Source: Amycolatopsis orientalis DSM 40040 = KCTC 9412 (GTDB lineage Bacteria > Actinomycetota > Actinomycetes > Mycobacteriales > Pseudonocardiaceae). Taken from it: a stretch of 56,085 nt of DNA. Both the position numbers and the translations under genes were made by a program. The stretch covers positions 466 to 56,550 of the forward strand of contig NZ_ASJB01000090.1 in NCBI RefSeq assembly GCF_000478275.1, written 5' to 3'. Position 1 is the first letter of the stretch, and every line of letters begins with the position of its first letter. Positions 1 through 8,498 of the stretch are shown one piece after another. Below the pieces are notes generated by a model that had not been told where the DNA came from, made no database searches, and saw only the letters and a list, made by a program, of their open reading frames with translations.

Positions 1-1
1 C

Positions 2-756
2 GCCGAGCCGAAAGAACCCGAACCCAAACAGCCCCGCCGGGAACTCACTCTGGAACGCCGCAAAGACGGGTTCTGGAAACTCAACGGGCTCCTCGACGAC
101 GAGGCCGGTGCGCGGACGGCGGCGGCGTTGGAGGCGTATGCGTCACCACGCCCGGTCGACGAATTCGGCCAAGCCGACCTGCGGACCAGACCCGAACGCC
201 TCGGCGACGCCTGGGTCGACCTGCTCGACCTCGCGATCGCCTGCCCCGACCAGCCCGGCACCTCCGGCTACCGCACCCTCGTCCACGTCACCATCGGCCT
301 GGAGGAGCTGAAGTCGGGTCTCGGCACCGCGTGTGTGGACTTCGTCGGGACGATGACCGCCCGCGAGGCCCGGATGGCCGCCTGCGACTGCCTCATGCTC
401 CCCGTCGTTCTCAACGCGGCCGGTGAACCGCTGGATGTCGGGCGGATGCGACGGTTCGTCACCCCCGGCCAGCGCCGGGCGTTGAACATCCGGGACCGGG
501 GTTGCGCGTTCCCGGGCTGTCATCGGCGGCCGAAGAACTGTCACGCCCACCACACCACATCCAGCACTGGGCAGACGGCGGACCCACTGACCTGCGGAAT
601 CTCACCCTGCTCTGCGGGTTCCACCACCGCCTGATCCACCACGGCGACTGGGAAGTCCGCATGGCCGCCGACGGGCTCCCCGAGTTCATCCCGCCCCAGT
701 ATCTGGACCCGCTACGAAGAACCCGGCGCAACACCCTCCACCGCGCCGCCGCCTGA
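2..756 (+). pseudogene. 13E12-type DUF222/HNH endonuclease, 5' truncated by window edge, frameshifted
   Basis: This is the C-terminal part of an actinobacterial 13E12 repeat protein: a DUF222 helical region followed by an HNH nuclease domain. Reading starts in frame at base 2 and covers the typical run up to RDRGCAFPGC and CHAHH. The frame is then lost, and the rest of the HNH domain (HIQHWADGGPTDLRNLTLLC, then HHRLIHHG) continues in the next frame to the TGA at 754-756. The break is an exact tandem duplication of ACCAC (549-553 and 554-558); removing one copy restores CHAHHIQHWADGG. What is seen is a +5 frameshift in the catalytic motif, so the gene is very probably inactive unless this is an assembly error. 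Family function is a multicopy HNH nuclease often linked to mobile or interon-like elements; its role here is unknown. Confidence 0.85.
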
Positions 757-851
757 CCCCGCACCACCCGAGGAGCCCGCCAGCCACACTGGCGACGGGC
801 CCCTCGGCATGCCCGCAGATAGGGCGCCTTCAACGCCTGGCGCGCCAACCA

Positions 852-958
852 GGCCAACGAAAGCCCTCAACATTCGCGATCAGGGGCACGACTTCCCGGG
901 TGGCCGAAGAACTGGCGCCCCCACATCCGCCACCGGGCAGACGGCGGCCCCGGCGACC
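852..958 (+). pseudogene. Decayed remnant of a second 13E12 HNH domain
   Basis: The stretch encodes ALNIRDQGHDFPGGRR, which matches ALNIRDRGCAFPGCHRR of the gene just upstream. The DNA alignment continues through the GGCCGAAGAACTG block and CGGGCAGACGGCGG. The zinc-ligand cysteines and the CHAHH histidines are substituted or deleted. It has no credible start codon and no coherent reading frame beyond this block. It is best read as a degraded tandem copy of the neighbouring HNH gene. From here to about 1230 no other gene is visible. Confidence 0.6.
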
Positions 959-1291
959 CGTCCTCAAGCAGGCGCCACGTCCCTGGATGTCCTTCATTTG
1001 TAAGTTTCACGACGAGGATCAAATACGTCGCATTGACGATCGTGACCGAGAACCACCGGCTGGCAGGAGCCAACCGCGGAGAAACGCTCCTCACCCGAAT
1101 CCTCCACCGCCCACCCAGTCCTACCTGACCAAAGGGTCACCACCAGCCCGCCCCTCACGACCCCCGCGTTTAGTCGACTGATCGCCCACCCGAACCGCCC
1201 CACCCCAACCATCCTGATCATCCACAAAGGACAGAAGACTCCGTTCGGCGGAGTGTGTCTTCCCAGAACGTAATCGCCCGGCTACCCTGCA

Positions 1292-1305
1292 TGGGAGCGC
1301 TCCCA
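1292..1305. promoter_or_regulatory. CebR/CelR-type cellulose operator
   Basis: Perfect 14-bp palindrome TGGGAGCGCTCCCA, 29 bases before the GH48 start codon. This is the known binding sequence of LacI-family cellobiose-responsive repressors (CebR in Streptomyces, CelR in Thermobifida). A weak -10-like TACCCT lies at 1283-1288, so the operator would sit on the transcription start and block it. The same palindrome recurs at 50072-50085 before the GH6 gene. The cognate repressor is not in this window. Confidence 0.88.
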
Positions 1306-1334
1306 GTCGCCCGTCCGGCCAGAGGAGAGGATTC

Positions 1335-4235
1335 ATGAGATCCAGAAGAGCCTTACCCGCCTTACTGCTGACGGTGTTGCTCTCAGTCGCGCTGATGACC
1401 GCGGCGCAACCCGCGGCGGCGGCGGTTTCGTGCACGGCCGAGTACGGCGTGACCAACGAATGGGACACGGGTTTCGGTGCCACCGTGACCATCCGCAACC
1501 CGGGCACCGAGCCGATCAACGGCTGGGATCTGACCTGGACGTTCGCCGACGGCCAGCGGATCAGCCAGCTGTGGAACGGTGTCCTCACCCAGACCGGGGC
1601 CGCGGTTTCGGTCCGCAATGTGGACTGGAACAGGACGATCCCGGTGGGCGGTTCGGCCCAGTTCGGGTTCAACGGCAGCAAGGGGGCCGCGAACCGGGCT
1701 CCGGTGGACTTCGCCGTCAACGGGACGGCGTGCACCGGCGCGAACCGGGCGCCGTCGGTCGCGTTGACGAGTCCGGCGAACAACTCCAGCCATCCCTTGT
1801 CGACGGTCATCCCGCTCGCCGCGGAAGCGAACGATCCCGATGGCACGGTCGGCAAGGTCGAGTTCTACGCCGGTACCGAACTGCTCGGCACCGACACCTC
1901 GGCCCCGTTCCAGCTCGGCTGGACCCCGGCCGCGGCGGGGCAGTATTCCGTCGCCGCCAGGGCTTATGACGACAAGGGCGCGTCCACCGTGTCCTCGCCG
2001 ATCGCGGTCCGGGTGCTCGCGGCGCCGACGATCGTCGCGACTCCGGCGACGGTTTCGGTCCGGCAAGGGACGTCGGCCACTGTGGATGTGACGCTGGCGA
2101 GCGCACCGTCGGCGACGGTCCCGGTCGCGATCGCCCGGGCTTCGGGCAGCGCGGATCTCACGGTCGCGCCGACGCAGCTGACCTTCACGACCGCGAACTG
2201 GAACGTCGCCCAGAAGGTCACGATCACCTCCGCCGCCAACGGGGGAGCGCTCGCCTCGGCGACCTTCTCCGCCACCGCGGCCGGTTATGACGCGGCCACC
2301 GTGACGGTGAACGAACTCGACCCGGCGACGCCTGCGTTCAAGACCGCGTTCCTGACGCAGTACAACAAGATCAAGGATCCGGCGAGCGGCTACTTCCGGC
2401 GGTTCGGCGACCTGCTCGTTCCCTACCACTCGGTGGAGACGCTGCTGGTCGAAGCACCGGACCACGGTCACGAGACGACGTCCGAGGCGTTCAGCTACTA
2501 CCTGTGGCTCGAAGCCGCGTACGGCCAGATCCAGGGTGACTGGGCACCGTTCAACGCAGCGTGGGCGTCGCTGGAGAAGTACATCATCCCGCCGCACGCC
2601 GACCAGCCCACCAATGACAAGTACAACGCGGGCAAGCCGGCGACGTACGCACCCGAACATCCCCGGATGGACCGTTATCCGTCCCAGCTCGACTCCGGCG
2701 TCTCGGTCGGTTCCGATCCGATCGCCTCGGAACTGAAGACGGCCTACGGTACCGACGACATCTACGGGATGCACTGGCTGCTCGACGTCGACAACACCTA
2801 CGGCTTCGGCCGGTGCGGCGACGGCAGCAGCACCGCGCCGGCGTACATCAACACCTACCAGCGCGGTTCCTCGGAATCCGTGTGGGAGACGATCCCGCAG
2901 CCGTCGTGCGACACCTTCAAGCACGGTGGGCCGAACGGGTTCTTGGACCTGTTCACCAAGGACTCGTCGTACGCCAAGCAATGGAAGTACACCAACGCGC
3001 CGGACGCCGACGCGCGGGCCGTCCAGGTCGCCTACCTCGCCCAGAAGTGGGCGACGGCGCAGGGCAAGGGCACGCAGGTCGACGCGGTCGTGAAGAAGGC
3101 GTCGAAGATGGGCGACTACCTGCGGTACGCCATGTTCGACAAGTATTTCAAGAAGATCGGCGGCTGCGCGAGCCCGAGTTGCCCGGCCGGGACGGGCAAG
3201 GACAGCGCGCATTACCTGATGTCCTGGTACTACGCCTGGGGCGGCGCGACCGACACCTCGGCGGGCTGGGCCTGGCGTATCGGCGACGGCGCGAGCCACC
3301 AGGGTTACCAGAACCCGCTCGCGGCGTACGCGCTGGCCAACGACCCGGCGCTCAAACCGCGTTCGGCGACGGGTGCCGCGGACTGGGCGAAGAGCCTGGA
3401 CCGGCAACTCGAGGTGCTGCAGTGGCTGCAGGCCAGTGAAGGCGGGATCGCCGGTGGCGTCACCAACAGCTGGGAAGGCCAGTACGGCGCGCCGCCCGCG
3501 GGCACGCCGACCTTCTACGGCATGTTCTACGACGCTCACCCGGTCTGGCGTGACCCGCCGAGCAACCGCTGGTTCGGCTTCCAGGTGTGGAACCTGGAAC
3601 GGGTCGCATCGCTGTACCAGCTGACCGGCGACGCCAGGGCGAAGAAGATCCTGGACAAGTGGGTCCCGTGGGCGATCGCCAACACCACGACCGGCGCGGA
3701 CTTCAAGATCCCGGCCGATCTGGAATGGACGGGTGCGCCGGAAACGTGGAACCCGGCGAATCCCGCCGGCAACACGGGCCTGCACGTCAAGGTGCTCAAC
3801 CACAACCAGGACGTCGGGGTCGCGGCCGCGTACGCGAAGGTTCTGCTGAACTACGCGGCCAAGTCCGGCAACGCCGCCGCCAAGAGCACGGGTGAGGCGC
3901 TGTTGAACGGGATGCTGGCGCACACCGACACGCTCGGGGTCGCTACGCCGGAGACTCGCGGCGACTACGGCCGGTTCGACGACGCCTACAACTCCACCAC
4001 CGGTGAAGGGACTTACGTGCCGCCGGGCTGGACCGGGAAGATGCCGAACGGGGACACCATCGGAGCGAACAGCACGTTCCTTTCGATCCGTTCGTTCTTC
4101 AAGAACGATCCGCAATGGCCGAAGGTCCAGGCCCATCTGGACGGTGGGGCGGCACCGACCTTCACCTTCCACAGGTTCTGGGCGCAGGCCGAAGTGGCGA
4201 CAGCGTTCTCCCTGCACGTCCAACTCTTCGGCTGA
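1335..4235 (+). CDS. Secreted GH48 exocellulase (reducing-end cellobiohydrolase) with CBM2
   Basis: 966-residue secreted enzyme that releases cellobiose processively from cellulose reducing ends. The start ATG follows an AGAGGAGAGG ribosome site. Order of parts: signal peptide with AQPAAAA end (about 1-32); CBM2 with paired cysteines and aromatic surface (about 33-135); a bacterial Ig-like domain starting NRAPSVALTSP (about 137-228); a second all-beta domain with Calx-beta-like look (about 229-328); then a full-length GH48 domain (about 330-966). Glu384 in the TSEAFSYY motif matches the family's catalytic acid. It is the first gene behind a CebR-type operator and is followed after 14 bases by the GH5 cellulase, so the two are probably co-transcribed. 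The N-terminal CBM2 plus two beta modules is a less common layout than a C-terminal CBM. Identification as GH48 is firm. Confidence 0.95.
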   Translation: MRSRRALPALLLTVLLSVALMTAAQPAAAAVSCTAEYGVTNEWDTGFGATVTIRNPGTEPINGWDLTWTFADGQRISQLWNGVLTQTGAAVSVRNVDWNRTIPVGGSAQFGFNGSKGAANRAPVDFAVNGTACTGANRAPSVALTSPANNSSHPLSTVIPLAAEANDPDGTVGKVEFYAGTELLGTDTSAPFQLGWTPAAAGQYSVAARAYDDKGASTVSSPIAVRVLAAPTIVATPATVSVRQGTSATVDVTLASAPSATVPVAIARASGSADLTVAPTQLTFTTANWNVAQKVTITSAANGGALASATFSATAAGYDAATVTVNELDPATPAFKTAFLTQYNKIKDPASGYFRRFGDLLVPYHSVETLLVEAPDHGHETTSEAFSYYLWLEAAYGQIQGDWAPFNAAWASLEKYIIPPHADQPTNDKYNAGKPATYAPEHPRMDRYPSQLDSGVSVGSDPIASELKTAYGTDDIYGMHWLLDVDNTYGFGRCGDGSSTAPAYINTYQRGSSESVWETIPQPSCDTFKHGGPNGFLDLFTKDSSYAKQWKYTNAPDADARAVQVAYLAQKWATAQGKGTQVDAVVKKASKMGDYLRYAMFDKYFKKIGGCASPSCPAGTGKDSAHYLMSWYYAWGGATDTSAGWAWRIGDGASHQGYQNPLAAYALANDPALKPRSATGAADWAKSLDRQLEVLQWLQASEGGIAGGVTNSWEGQYGAPPAGTPTFYGMFYDAHPVWRDPPSNRWFGFQVWNLERVASLYQLTGDARAKKILDKWVPWAIANTTTGADFKIPADLEWTGAPETWNPANPAGNTGLHVKVLNHNQDVGVAAAYAKVLLNYAAKSGNAAAKSTGEALLNGMLAHTDTLGVATPETRGDYGRFDDAYNSTTGEGTYVPPGWTGKMPNGDTIGANSTFLSIRSFFKNDPQWPKVQAHLDGGAAPTFTFHRFWAQAEVATAFSLHVQLFG

Positions 4236-4249
4236 CCAGGAGGACATCG

Positions 4250-5767
4250 GTGAAAGCATGGCGTTCACGCACACTGAAGTGCTTGATCGCCGCGTTGGTC
4301 GGGCTCGCCTCCTTCACGGTGGTGAGCCCGACCGCATCCGCGGCGGGAACGGGATCCGGCTATTGGAGCGCTCGCGGCGCGCAACTGGTCGATGCCAAGG
4401 GCGATCCGGTGCGGATGACCGGCATCAACTGGTTCGGTTCCGAGACGGCGAACTTCACCTTCCACGGCCTGTGGAGCCGTAACTACCGCGACATGGTCGC
4501 GCAGATGGCGGGCCTCGGTTACAACACCATCCGGATCCCTTACTCCAACCAGATGCTCGACGCGGGTTCGGCGCCCACGAGCATCGATCTGACGAAGAAC
4601 CCCGATCTGGCAGGACTTTCCGGGATCCAGATCATCGACAAGGTGATCGCCGAGGCCGGGACACGCGGGATGCGGGTGATCCTGGACCGGCATCGCCCGG
4701 ACGGCGCCGGGCAGTCACCGCTCTGGTACACCGCCGCCTATCCCGAAGCACGCTGGATCGATGACTGGAAAACCCTCGCCGCCCGGTACAAGGGAAACAC
4801 CACCGTGGTCGGTGCGGACCTGCACAACGAACCACACGCGGTGTCCGGTGGCGGCGGCGCCTGCTGGGGCTGCGGTGATCAGGCCGTGGACTGGCGTCTG
4901 GCGGCGGAGAGGGCGGGTAACGCGATCCTCTCGGTCAACCCGGATTGGCTGATCATCGTCGAAGGTGTCGACTGCGTCGCCGGCACCGGTTCGCCGCAAT
5001 GCGGCTGGTGGGGCGGGAACCTCTCCGGTGCCCGGCAGTTCCCCGTCCGGCTGAGCAAACCGGGCAAGCTGGTCTACTCGGCGCACGAGTACGCCACTTC
5101 GGTGTTCGCGCAGCCGTGGTTCGACGACCCGGCCTTCCCGGCTAACCTGCCCGCGCTGTGGGATCACTGGTTCGGCTACTTGGAGAAGGAGAACATCGCG
5201 CCGGTGCTGCTCGGCGAGTTCGGCAGCACGCTGCGGGATCCGCGTGACGGCGTCTGGCTCAGGGAACTGATGCGGTACTCGGGATCCGGACCGTCCGGAA
5301 TGGACTTCACCTACTGGTCCTGGAATCCCAACTCCGGGGACACCGGCGGCATCCTCAACGACGACTGGACCACGGTGAACACGGTCAAGCACGGGTACCT
5401 GAGCCCGTACCTGATCCCGCCGTCGGGCGGTGGGACGCAGGAGCCGCGACCTGGGTGCACGGCGGCGTACCGGGTCGAGAACACCTGGAACGGCGGCTTC
5501 ACCGCCACGATGCGGCTGACCAACACGGGAACGGACGCGATCGCGAACTGGACGGCGGCCTGGACCGTGCCGTCCGGTGTGCAGGTGATCAGCGGCTGGA
5601 ACGCGACGGTGGCCCAGCAGGGCAGCACGGTGACGGCGACGGCTCCGGCATGGGCACCGGCGCTGGCCGCCGGAGCGAATGTGACTATCGGATTCCAGGC
5701 CAACGGGGCGGCAGCCCCGGCGCCGTCGGAATTCCGGTTGGGGACGGCATCCTGCACAGCAGGGTGA
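4250..5767 (+). CDS. Secreted GH5 endo-1,4-beta-glucanase with C-terminal CBM2
   Basis: 505-residue secreted endocellulase. The chosen start is GTG 4250, because AGGAGG at 4238-4243 sits six bases upstream and the protein then begins with a basic signal peptide ending SPTASAA. The frame is open further upstream, but that would overlap the GH48 gene and bury the signal. The catalytic domain (about 31-385) has the acid/base Glu194 in HNEPH and the nucleophile Glu323 in GEFGS, and resembles the subfamily of Acidothermus E1 (GH5_1). A short Gly/Pro linker leads to CBM2 (about 400-505) with flanking cysteines. As an endo-acting partner of the upstream GH48 it would open new chain ends. Expression should depend on the CebR-type operator at 1292. 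Confidence 0.94.
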   Translation: MKAWRSRTLKCLIAALVGLASFTVVSPTASAAGTGSGYWSARGAQLVDAKGDPVRMTGINWFGSETANFTFHGLWSRNYRDMVAQMAGLGYNTIRIPYSNQMLDAGSAPTSIDLTKNPDLAGLSGIQIIDKVIAEAGTRGMRVILDRHRPDGAGQSPLWYTAAYPEARWIDDWKTLAARYKGNTTVVGADLHNEPHAVSGGGGACWGCGDQAVDWRLAAERAGNAILSVNPDWLIIVEGVDCVAGTGSPQCGWWGGNLSGARQFPVRLSKPGKLVYSAHEYATSVFAQPWFDDPAFPANLPALWDHWFGYLEKENIAPVLLGEFGSTLRDPRDGVWLRELMRYSGSGPSGMDFTYWSWNPNSGDTGGILNDDWTTVNTVKHGYLSPYLIPPSGGGTQEPRPGCTAAYRVENTWNGGFTATMRLTNTGTDAIANWTAAWTVPSGVQVISGWNATVAQQGSTVTATAPAWAPALAAGANVTIGFQANGAAAPAPSEFRLGTASCTAG

Positions 5768-5770
5768 AAC

Positions 5771-5811
5771 GCGGTGGGTCGCCGCGATCCGATGGCGTGG
5801 CGACCCACCGC
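5771..5811. terminator. Hairpin between convergent cellulase and hpaI genes
   Basis: Perfect 13-bp stem: GCGGTGGGTCGCC at 5771-5783 pairs with 5799-5811 around a 15-base loop. It fills the 48-base gap between the GH5 stop and the aldolase stop, so it can serve both strands. There is no T-run, as is common in actinomycetes. Confidence 0.75.
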
Positions 5812-5815
5812 CCGG

Positions 5816-6595
5816 TCAAGGGTTCCGGGGATGGCGCCGGGCGAGTGCCTCCGAACCCTGGGCGAGCAGTGTGACGTCGGCGCCGACGAGGACGAACGAG
5901 GCGCCGGCGTCGAGGTAGCGCTGGGCCTGTGCGGGGTCGAAGGCGTTGACGCCCACCGGCTTTCCTTGTGCCCGCACGGCCTCGAAGGTGCCGAGGACGG
6001 CGGAGGTGACGTCGGGATGTGTCTGCTGTCCGAGCAGGCCCATCGAGGCGGCCAGATCGGACGGCCCGACGAAGACGCCGTCGACGCCGTCGACAGCCGC
6101 GATCTTCGCCGCGTCCGCCACCCCGGCCGTGGACTCGATCTGCACGAACAGCGAGGTGAACTCGTCCGCCTTGGTGAGATAGTCCTCGACCCGGTTCCAG
6201 CGCGCCGACCGGGAGAGGGCACTGCCGACGCCGCGTACGCCCCGCGGCGGGTAGCGGACGGCGCGCACGACGGCCTCGGCCTGCTCCGCGCTGTCGACCA
6301 TGGGGACGAGCAGGTTCTGCGCGCCGAGATCGAGCAGCTGTTTCAGGGCGACGGGGTCGCCGGACGGGGCGCGCACCATCGGCGTGCTCGGATAGGCGGC
6401 GATCGTCCGCAGCAACGACTCCACCGTCTCCAGGCCGGCGGGGGAGTGCTCGGTGTCGACGAGCAGCCAGTCGAGCCCGGAGCCCGCGCAGATCTCCGCG
6501 ACGACCGGACTGCCCGACGTGACCCACATGCCGATCAGCGGACGGGCGGACTCGGCCAGCCGCGCGCGGAAGGTCGGCGCTAGACGAAGCGGCAT
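5816..6595 (-). CDS. hpaI: HpcH/HpaI-type 4-hydroxy-2-oxoheptane-1,7-dioate aldolase
   Basis: 259-residue class II (metal-dependent) aldolase of the HpcH/HpaI family. It would cleave 4-hydroxy-2-oxoheptanedioate to pyruvate and succinic semialdehyde, the last step of the homoprotocatechuate meta pathway. Family landmarks are visible: LLVDTEHSP with the catalytic His, the MVRAPSGD arginine segment, the metal ligand Glu in VQIESTAG and the VGPSDLAASMG loop near the C-terminus. Length is normal for the family. The start ATG lies inside the 3' end of the hydratase gene (16-base overlap), so the two are translationally coupled. It is the last gene of the six-gene minus-strand operon that begins at 12158. 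Substrate assignment rests on this context. Confidence 0.88.
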   Translation of the reverse strand: MPLRLAPTFRARLAESARPLIGMWVTSGSPVVAEICAGSGLDWLLVDTEHSPAGLETVESLLRTIAAYPSTPMVRAPSGDPVALKQLLDLGAQNLLVPMVDSAEQAEAVVRAVRYPPRGVRGVGSALSRSARWNRVEDYLTKADEFTSLFVQIESTAGVADAAKIAAVDGVDGVFVGPSDLAASMGLLGQQTHPDVTSAVLGTFEAVRAQGKPVGVNAFDPAQAQRYLDAGASFVLVGADVTLLAQGSEALARRHPRNP

Positions 6596-7365
6596 GTGAT
6601 CGCCCCCAGGTCCCGGTAGTCGGCGGTCACCGTGTCACCGGGGTGGACCCACATCGGCCGGGTGAACGAGCCGGCCAGCACGATGTCGCCCGGATCGAGC
6701 TTGTCACCGTGCTGCGCGAGTTTGTTCGCCAGCCAGGCCACGCCGTTCGCGGGATGGTTCAGCACCGCGGCCGCGACACCGGATTCCTCGATGGTCTCGT
6801 TGCGGTACAGCAGCGCCGACACCCACCGGAGGTCGACGGCGTCCACCGCGACCGGGTTGCCACCGTGGACCATCCCGCCCATGGCCGCGTTGTCACTGAT
6901 CGTGTCCACAATGGTCCGACCCGCCATCTCGACCCGCGAGGACAGGATCTCCAGCGCGGGCACGACGTATTCGGTCGCGCGCAGCACGTCGAACACCGTG
7001 ACGTCAGGTCCGGCGAGCGAATCACGGAGCACGAAGGCCAGCTCGACCTCGATGCGCACGTTCGAGAACCGGCCGTGTTCGATGACGGAACCGTTCTCGA
7101 ACACCATGTCCGCGAAGATCGCGCCGTAGTCGGGTTCCGTGATCCCGGTGGCGGCCTGCATGACCTTCGAGGTCAGCCCGATCTTGCGGCCGACCGGACG
7201 GCGCCCCGCCGCGATGCCGCGGCGCCGCCATTCGTTCTGCACGGCGTAGGAGTCTTCGACGGTCATGTCCGGATAGCGCGCCGTCAGCAACGGCACGGTT
7301 TCCCGGGCCTCCTCCGCGGCCGCCAGTTCGTCGGCGATCGCGGTGATCGTTTCCTGGTCGAGCAT
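6580..7365 (-). CDS. hpaH: 2-oxo-hept-4-ene-1,7-dioate hydratase (HpaH/MhpD family)
   Basis: 261-residue protein of the 2-keto-4-pentenoate hydratase family in the FAH superfamily. It would add water to 2-oxo-hept-4-ene-1,7-dioate to give the aldolase substrate. Family features are the N-terminal helix region with PVGRKIGLTSKVMQ, the acidic metal-binding part around EPDYGAIFADM and RIEVELAFVL, and the conserved end with DIVLAGSFTRP and GDTVTADYRDLG. Its start lies 9 bases after the dioxygenase stop, and it overlaps hpaI by 16 bases, consistent with one transcript. The related enzymes MhpD and XylJ have the same fold, so the exact substrate is inferred from the flanking hpa genes. Confidence 0.87.
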   Translation of the reverse strand: MLDQETITAIADELAAAEEARETVPLLTARYPDMTVEDSYAVQNEWRRRGIAAGRRPVGRKIGLTSKVMQAATGITEPDYGAIFADMVFENGSVIEHGRFSNVRIEVELAFVLRDSLAGPDVTVFDVLRATEYVVPALEILSSRVEMAGRTIVDTISDNAAMGGMVHGGNPVAVDAVDLRWVSALLYRNETIEESGVAAAVLNHPANGVAWLANKLAQHGDKLDPGDIVLAGSFTRPMWVHPGDTVTADYRDLGAITCRFV

Positions 7366-7374
7366 GTCCCCGCC

Positions 7375-8469
7375 TCAGAGCTGGTTGCCGAGTTTGTACT
7401 CGCCCTGTTTCCAGGACGGCAGTTCCCCTTCGTCGTCGCCCTTGCGGGTGTAGGAGAAGCCGTCGGCGCCGATGGTGACCTCCAGTTCGCTGTCCTCGGT
7501 CCTCGCGGCCACCGGCTGCGGTTTGCCGTCGAGGTCGAGCACGAGGGACGCCTCGGTGTACCAGGACGGGACCACCGGCGTGCCCCACCAGTCCCGGCGC
7601 TGGTTGTCGTGCACGTCCCAGGTGACGACGGGGTTGTCCGGGTCACCGGTGTAGTAGTCCTGCGTGTAGATCTCGACGCGGTGCCCGTCGGGATCGCGAA
7701 GGTAGAGGTAGAAGGCGTTCGAGACGCCATGCCTGCCGGGACCGCGTTCGATGTGGTCCGACATCCGCAGCGAACCGAGTTTGTCGCAGATGGACAGGAT
7801 GTTGTGCTTCTCGTGCGTGGCGAACGCGACGTGGTGCATCCGCGGGCCGTCGCCGCCGGTCATCGCGGTGTCGTGCACGGTCGGCTTGCGGCGCATCCAC
7901 GCCGCGTAGGTGACGCCCTGGTCGTCCTGGATGTCTTCGGTGACACGGAAGTTGAGGTCCTCCATGTGCTTGACCGCGCGCGGGACATCCGGAGTGACCT
8001 GGTTGAAGTGGTCGAGCCGGACCAGCGCGCCCGGTACGTGCAGGTCGTAGCGCCAGCTGAGCCGTTCGACGTGCTGGACGTCGTGGAAGAACTCGAGCGG
8101 GAAACCGAGCGGGTCCTGGACGCGCACCGAATCGCCGATGCCGCTGGTGAACCCGTTCTCGCGGCGCTCGACCCGGCAGCCCAGTTCCGTGTAGAACGCG
8201 ACGGCCTTGTCGAGATCCTCCGGGGACCGCACCCGATAGGAGAAGGCGGCGACCGCGGCGACCGGGCCCTGGCGCAGCACGAGGTTGTGGTGGATGAACT
8301 CGTCGATCGTGCGGAGGCTGATCGTATTTTCGTCCTCTTCGGTCACCGTCAGGCCGAGGATGTCGGCGTAGAACGCGCGCGAGCGGGCGAGATCGGTGAC
8401 GACGAGTTCCATGTACGCGCAGCGCAGGACGTCCGGCGGCGGTGAGGACGGGGTGGGGATCGGCTTCAT
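7375..8469 (-). CDS. hpaD: Homoprotocatechuate (3,4-dihydroxyphenylacetate) 2,3-dioxygenase, type I extradiol
   Basis: 364-residue ring-cleaving dioxygenase of the vicinal-oxygen-chelate superfamily. It opens 3,4-dihydroxyphenylacetate to 5-carboxymethyl-2-hydroxymuconate semialdehyde. The metal triad can be read directly: His154 in RLDHFNQ, His213 in MHHVAFATHEK and Glu266 in HRVEIYTQDYY. These are each offset by one from the known H155/H214/E267 of the Brevibacterium fuscum enzyme, and length and C-terminal lid (YYTGDPDNP) agree with that type. It is therefore a two-domain VOC enzyme, not the LigB-type HpaD of E. coli. The start ATG has AGGA nine bases upstream. It lies between the dehydrogenase and hydratase genes in the operon. 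Confidence 0.93.
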   Translation of the reverse strand: MKPIPTPSSPPPDVLRCAYMELVVTDLARSRAFYADILGLTVTEEDENTISLRTIDEFIHHNLVLRQGPVAAVAAFSYRVRSPEDLDKAVAFYTELGCRVERRENGFTSGIGDSVRVQDPLGFPLEFFHDVQHVERLSWRYDLHVPGALVRLDHFNQVTPDVPRAVKHMEDLNFRVTEDIQDDQGVTYAAWMRRKPTVHDTAMTGGDGPRMHHVAFATHEKHNILSICDKLGSLRMSDHIERGPGRHGVSNAFYLYLRDPDGHRVEIYTQDYYTGDPDNPVVTWDVHDNQRRDWWGTPVVPSWYTEASLVLDLDGKPQPVAARTEDSELEVTIGADGFSYTRKGDDEGELPSWKQGEYKLGNQL

Positions 8470-8498
8470 TGCGGAATCCTTTGTGGACGGAGGACGGG

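Noticed and set aside
1004..1230. Short frames between the HNH remnant and the cellulase operator
   Set aside because: No ribosome site, no family resemblance and both strands equally open; treated as non-coding.
4115..4249. Upstream extension of the GH5 cellulase
   Set aside because: It overlaps the GH48 gene and would bury the signal peptide; the GTG at 4250 has a strong AGGAGG site.
1383..4274. 963-codon open frame antisense to the GH48 gene
   Set aside because: It mirrors the GC-rich GH48 codons, has an Arg/Gly-rich meaningless product and no ribosome site; the sense strand encodes a clear family protein.
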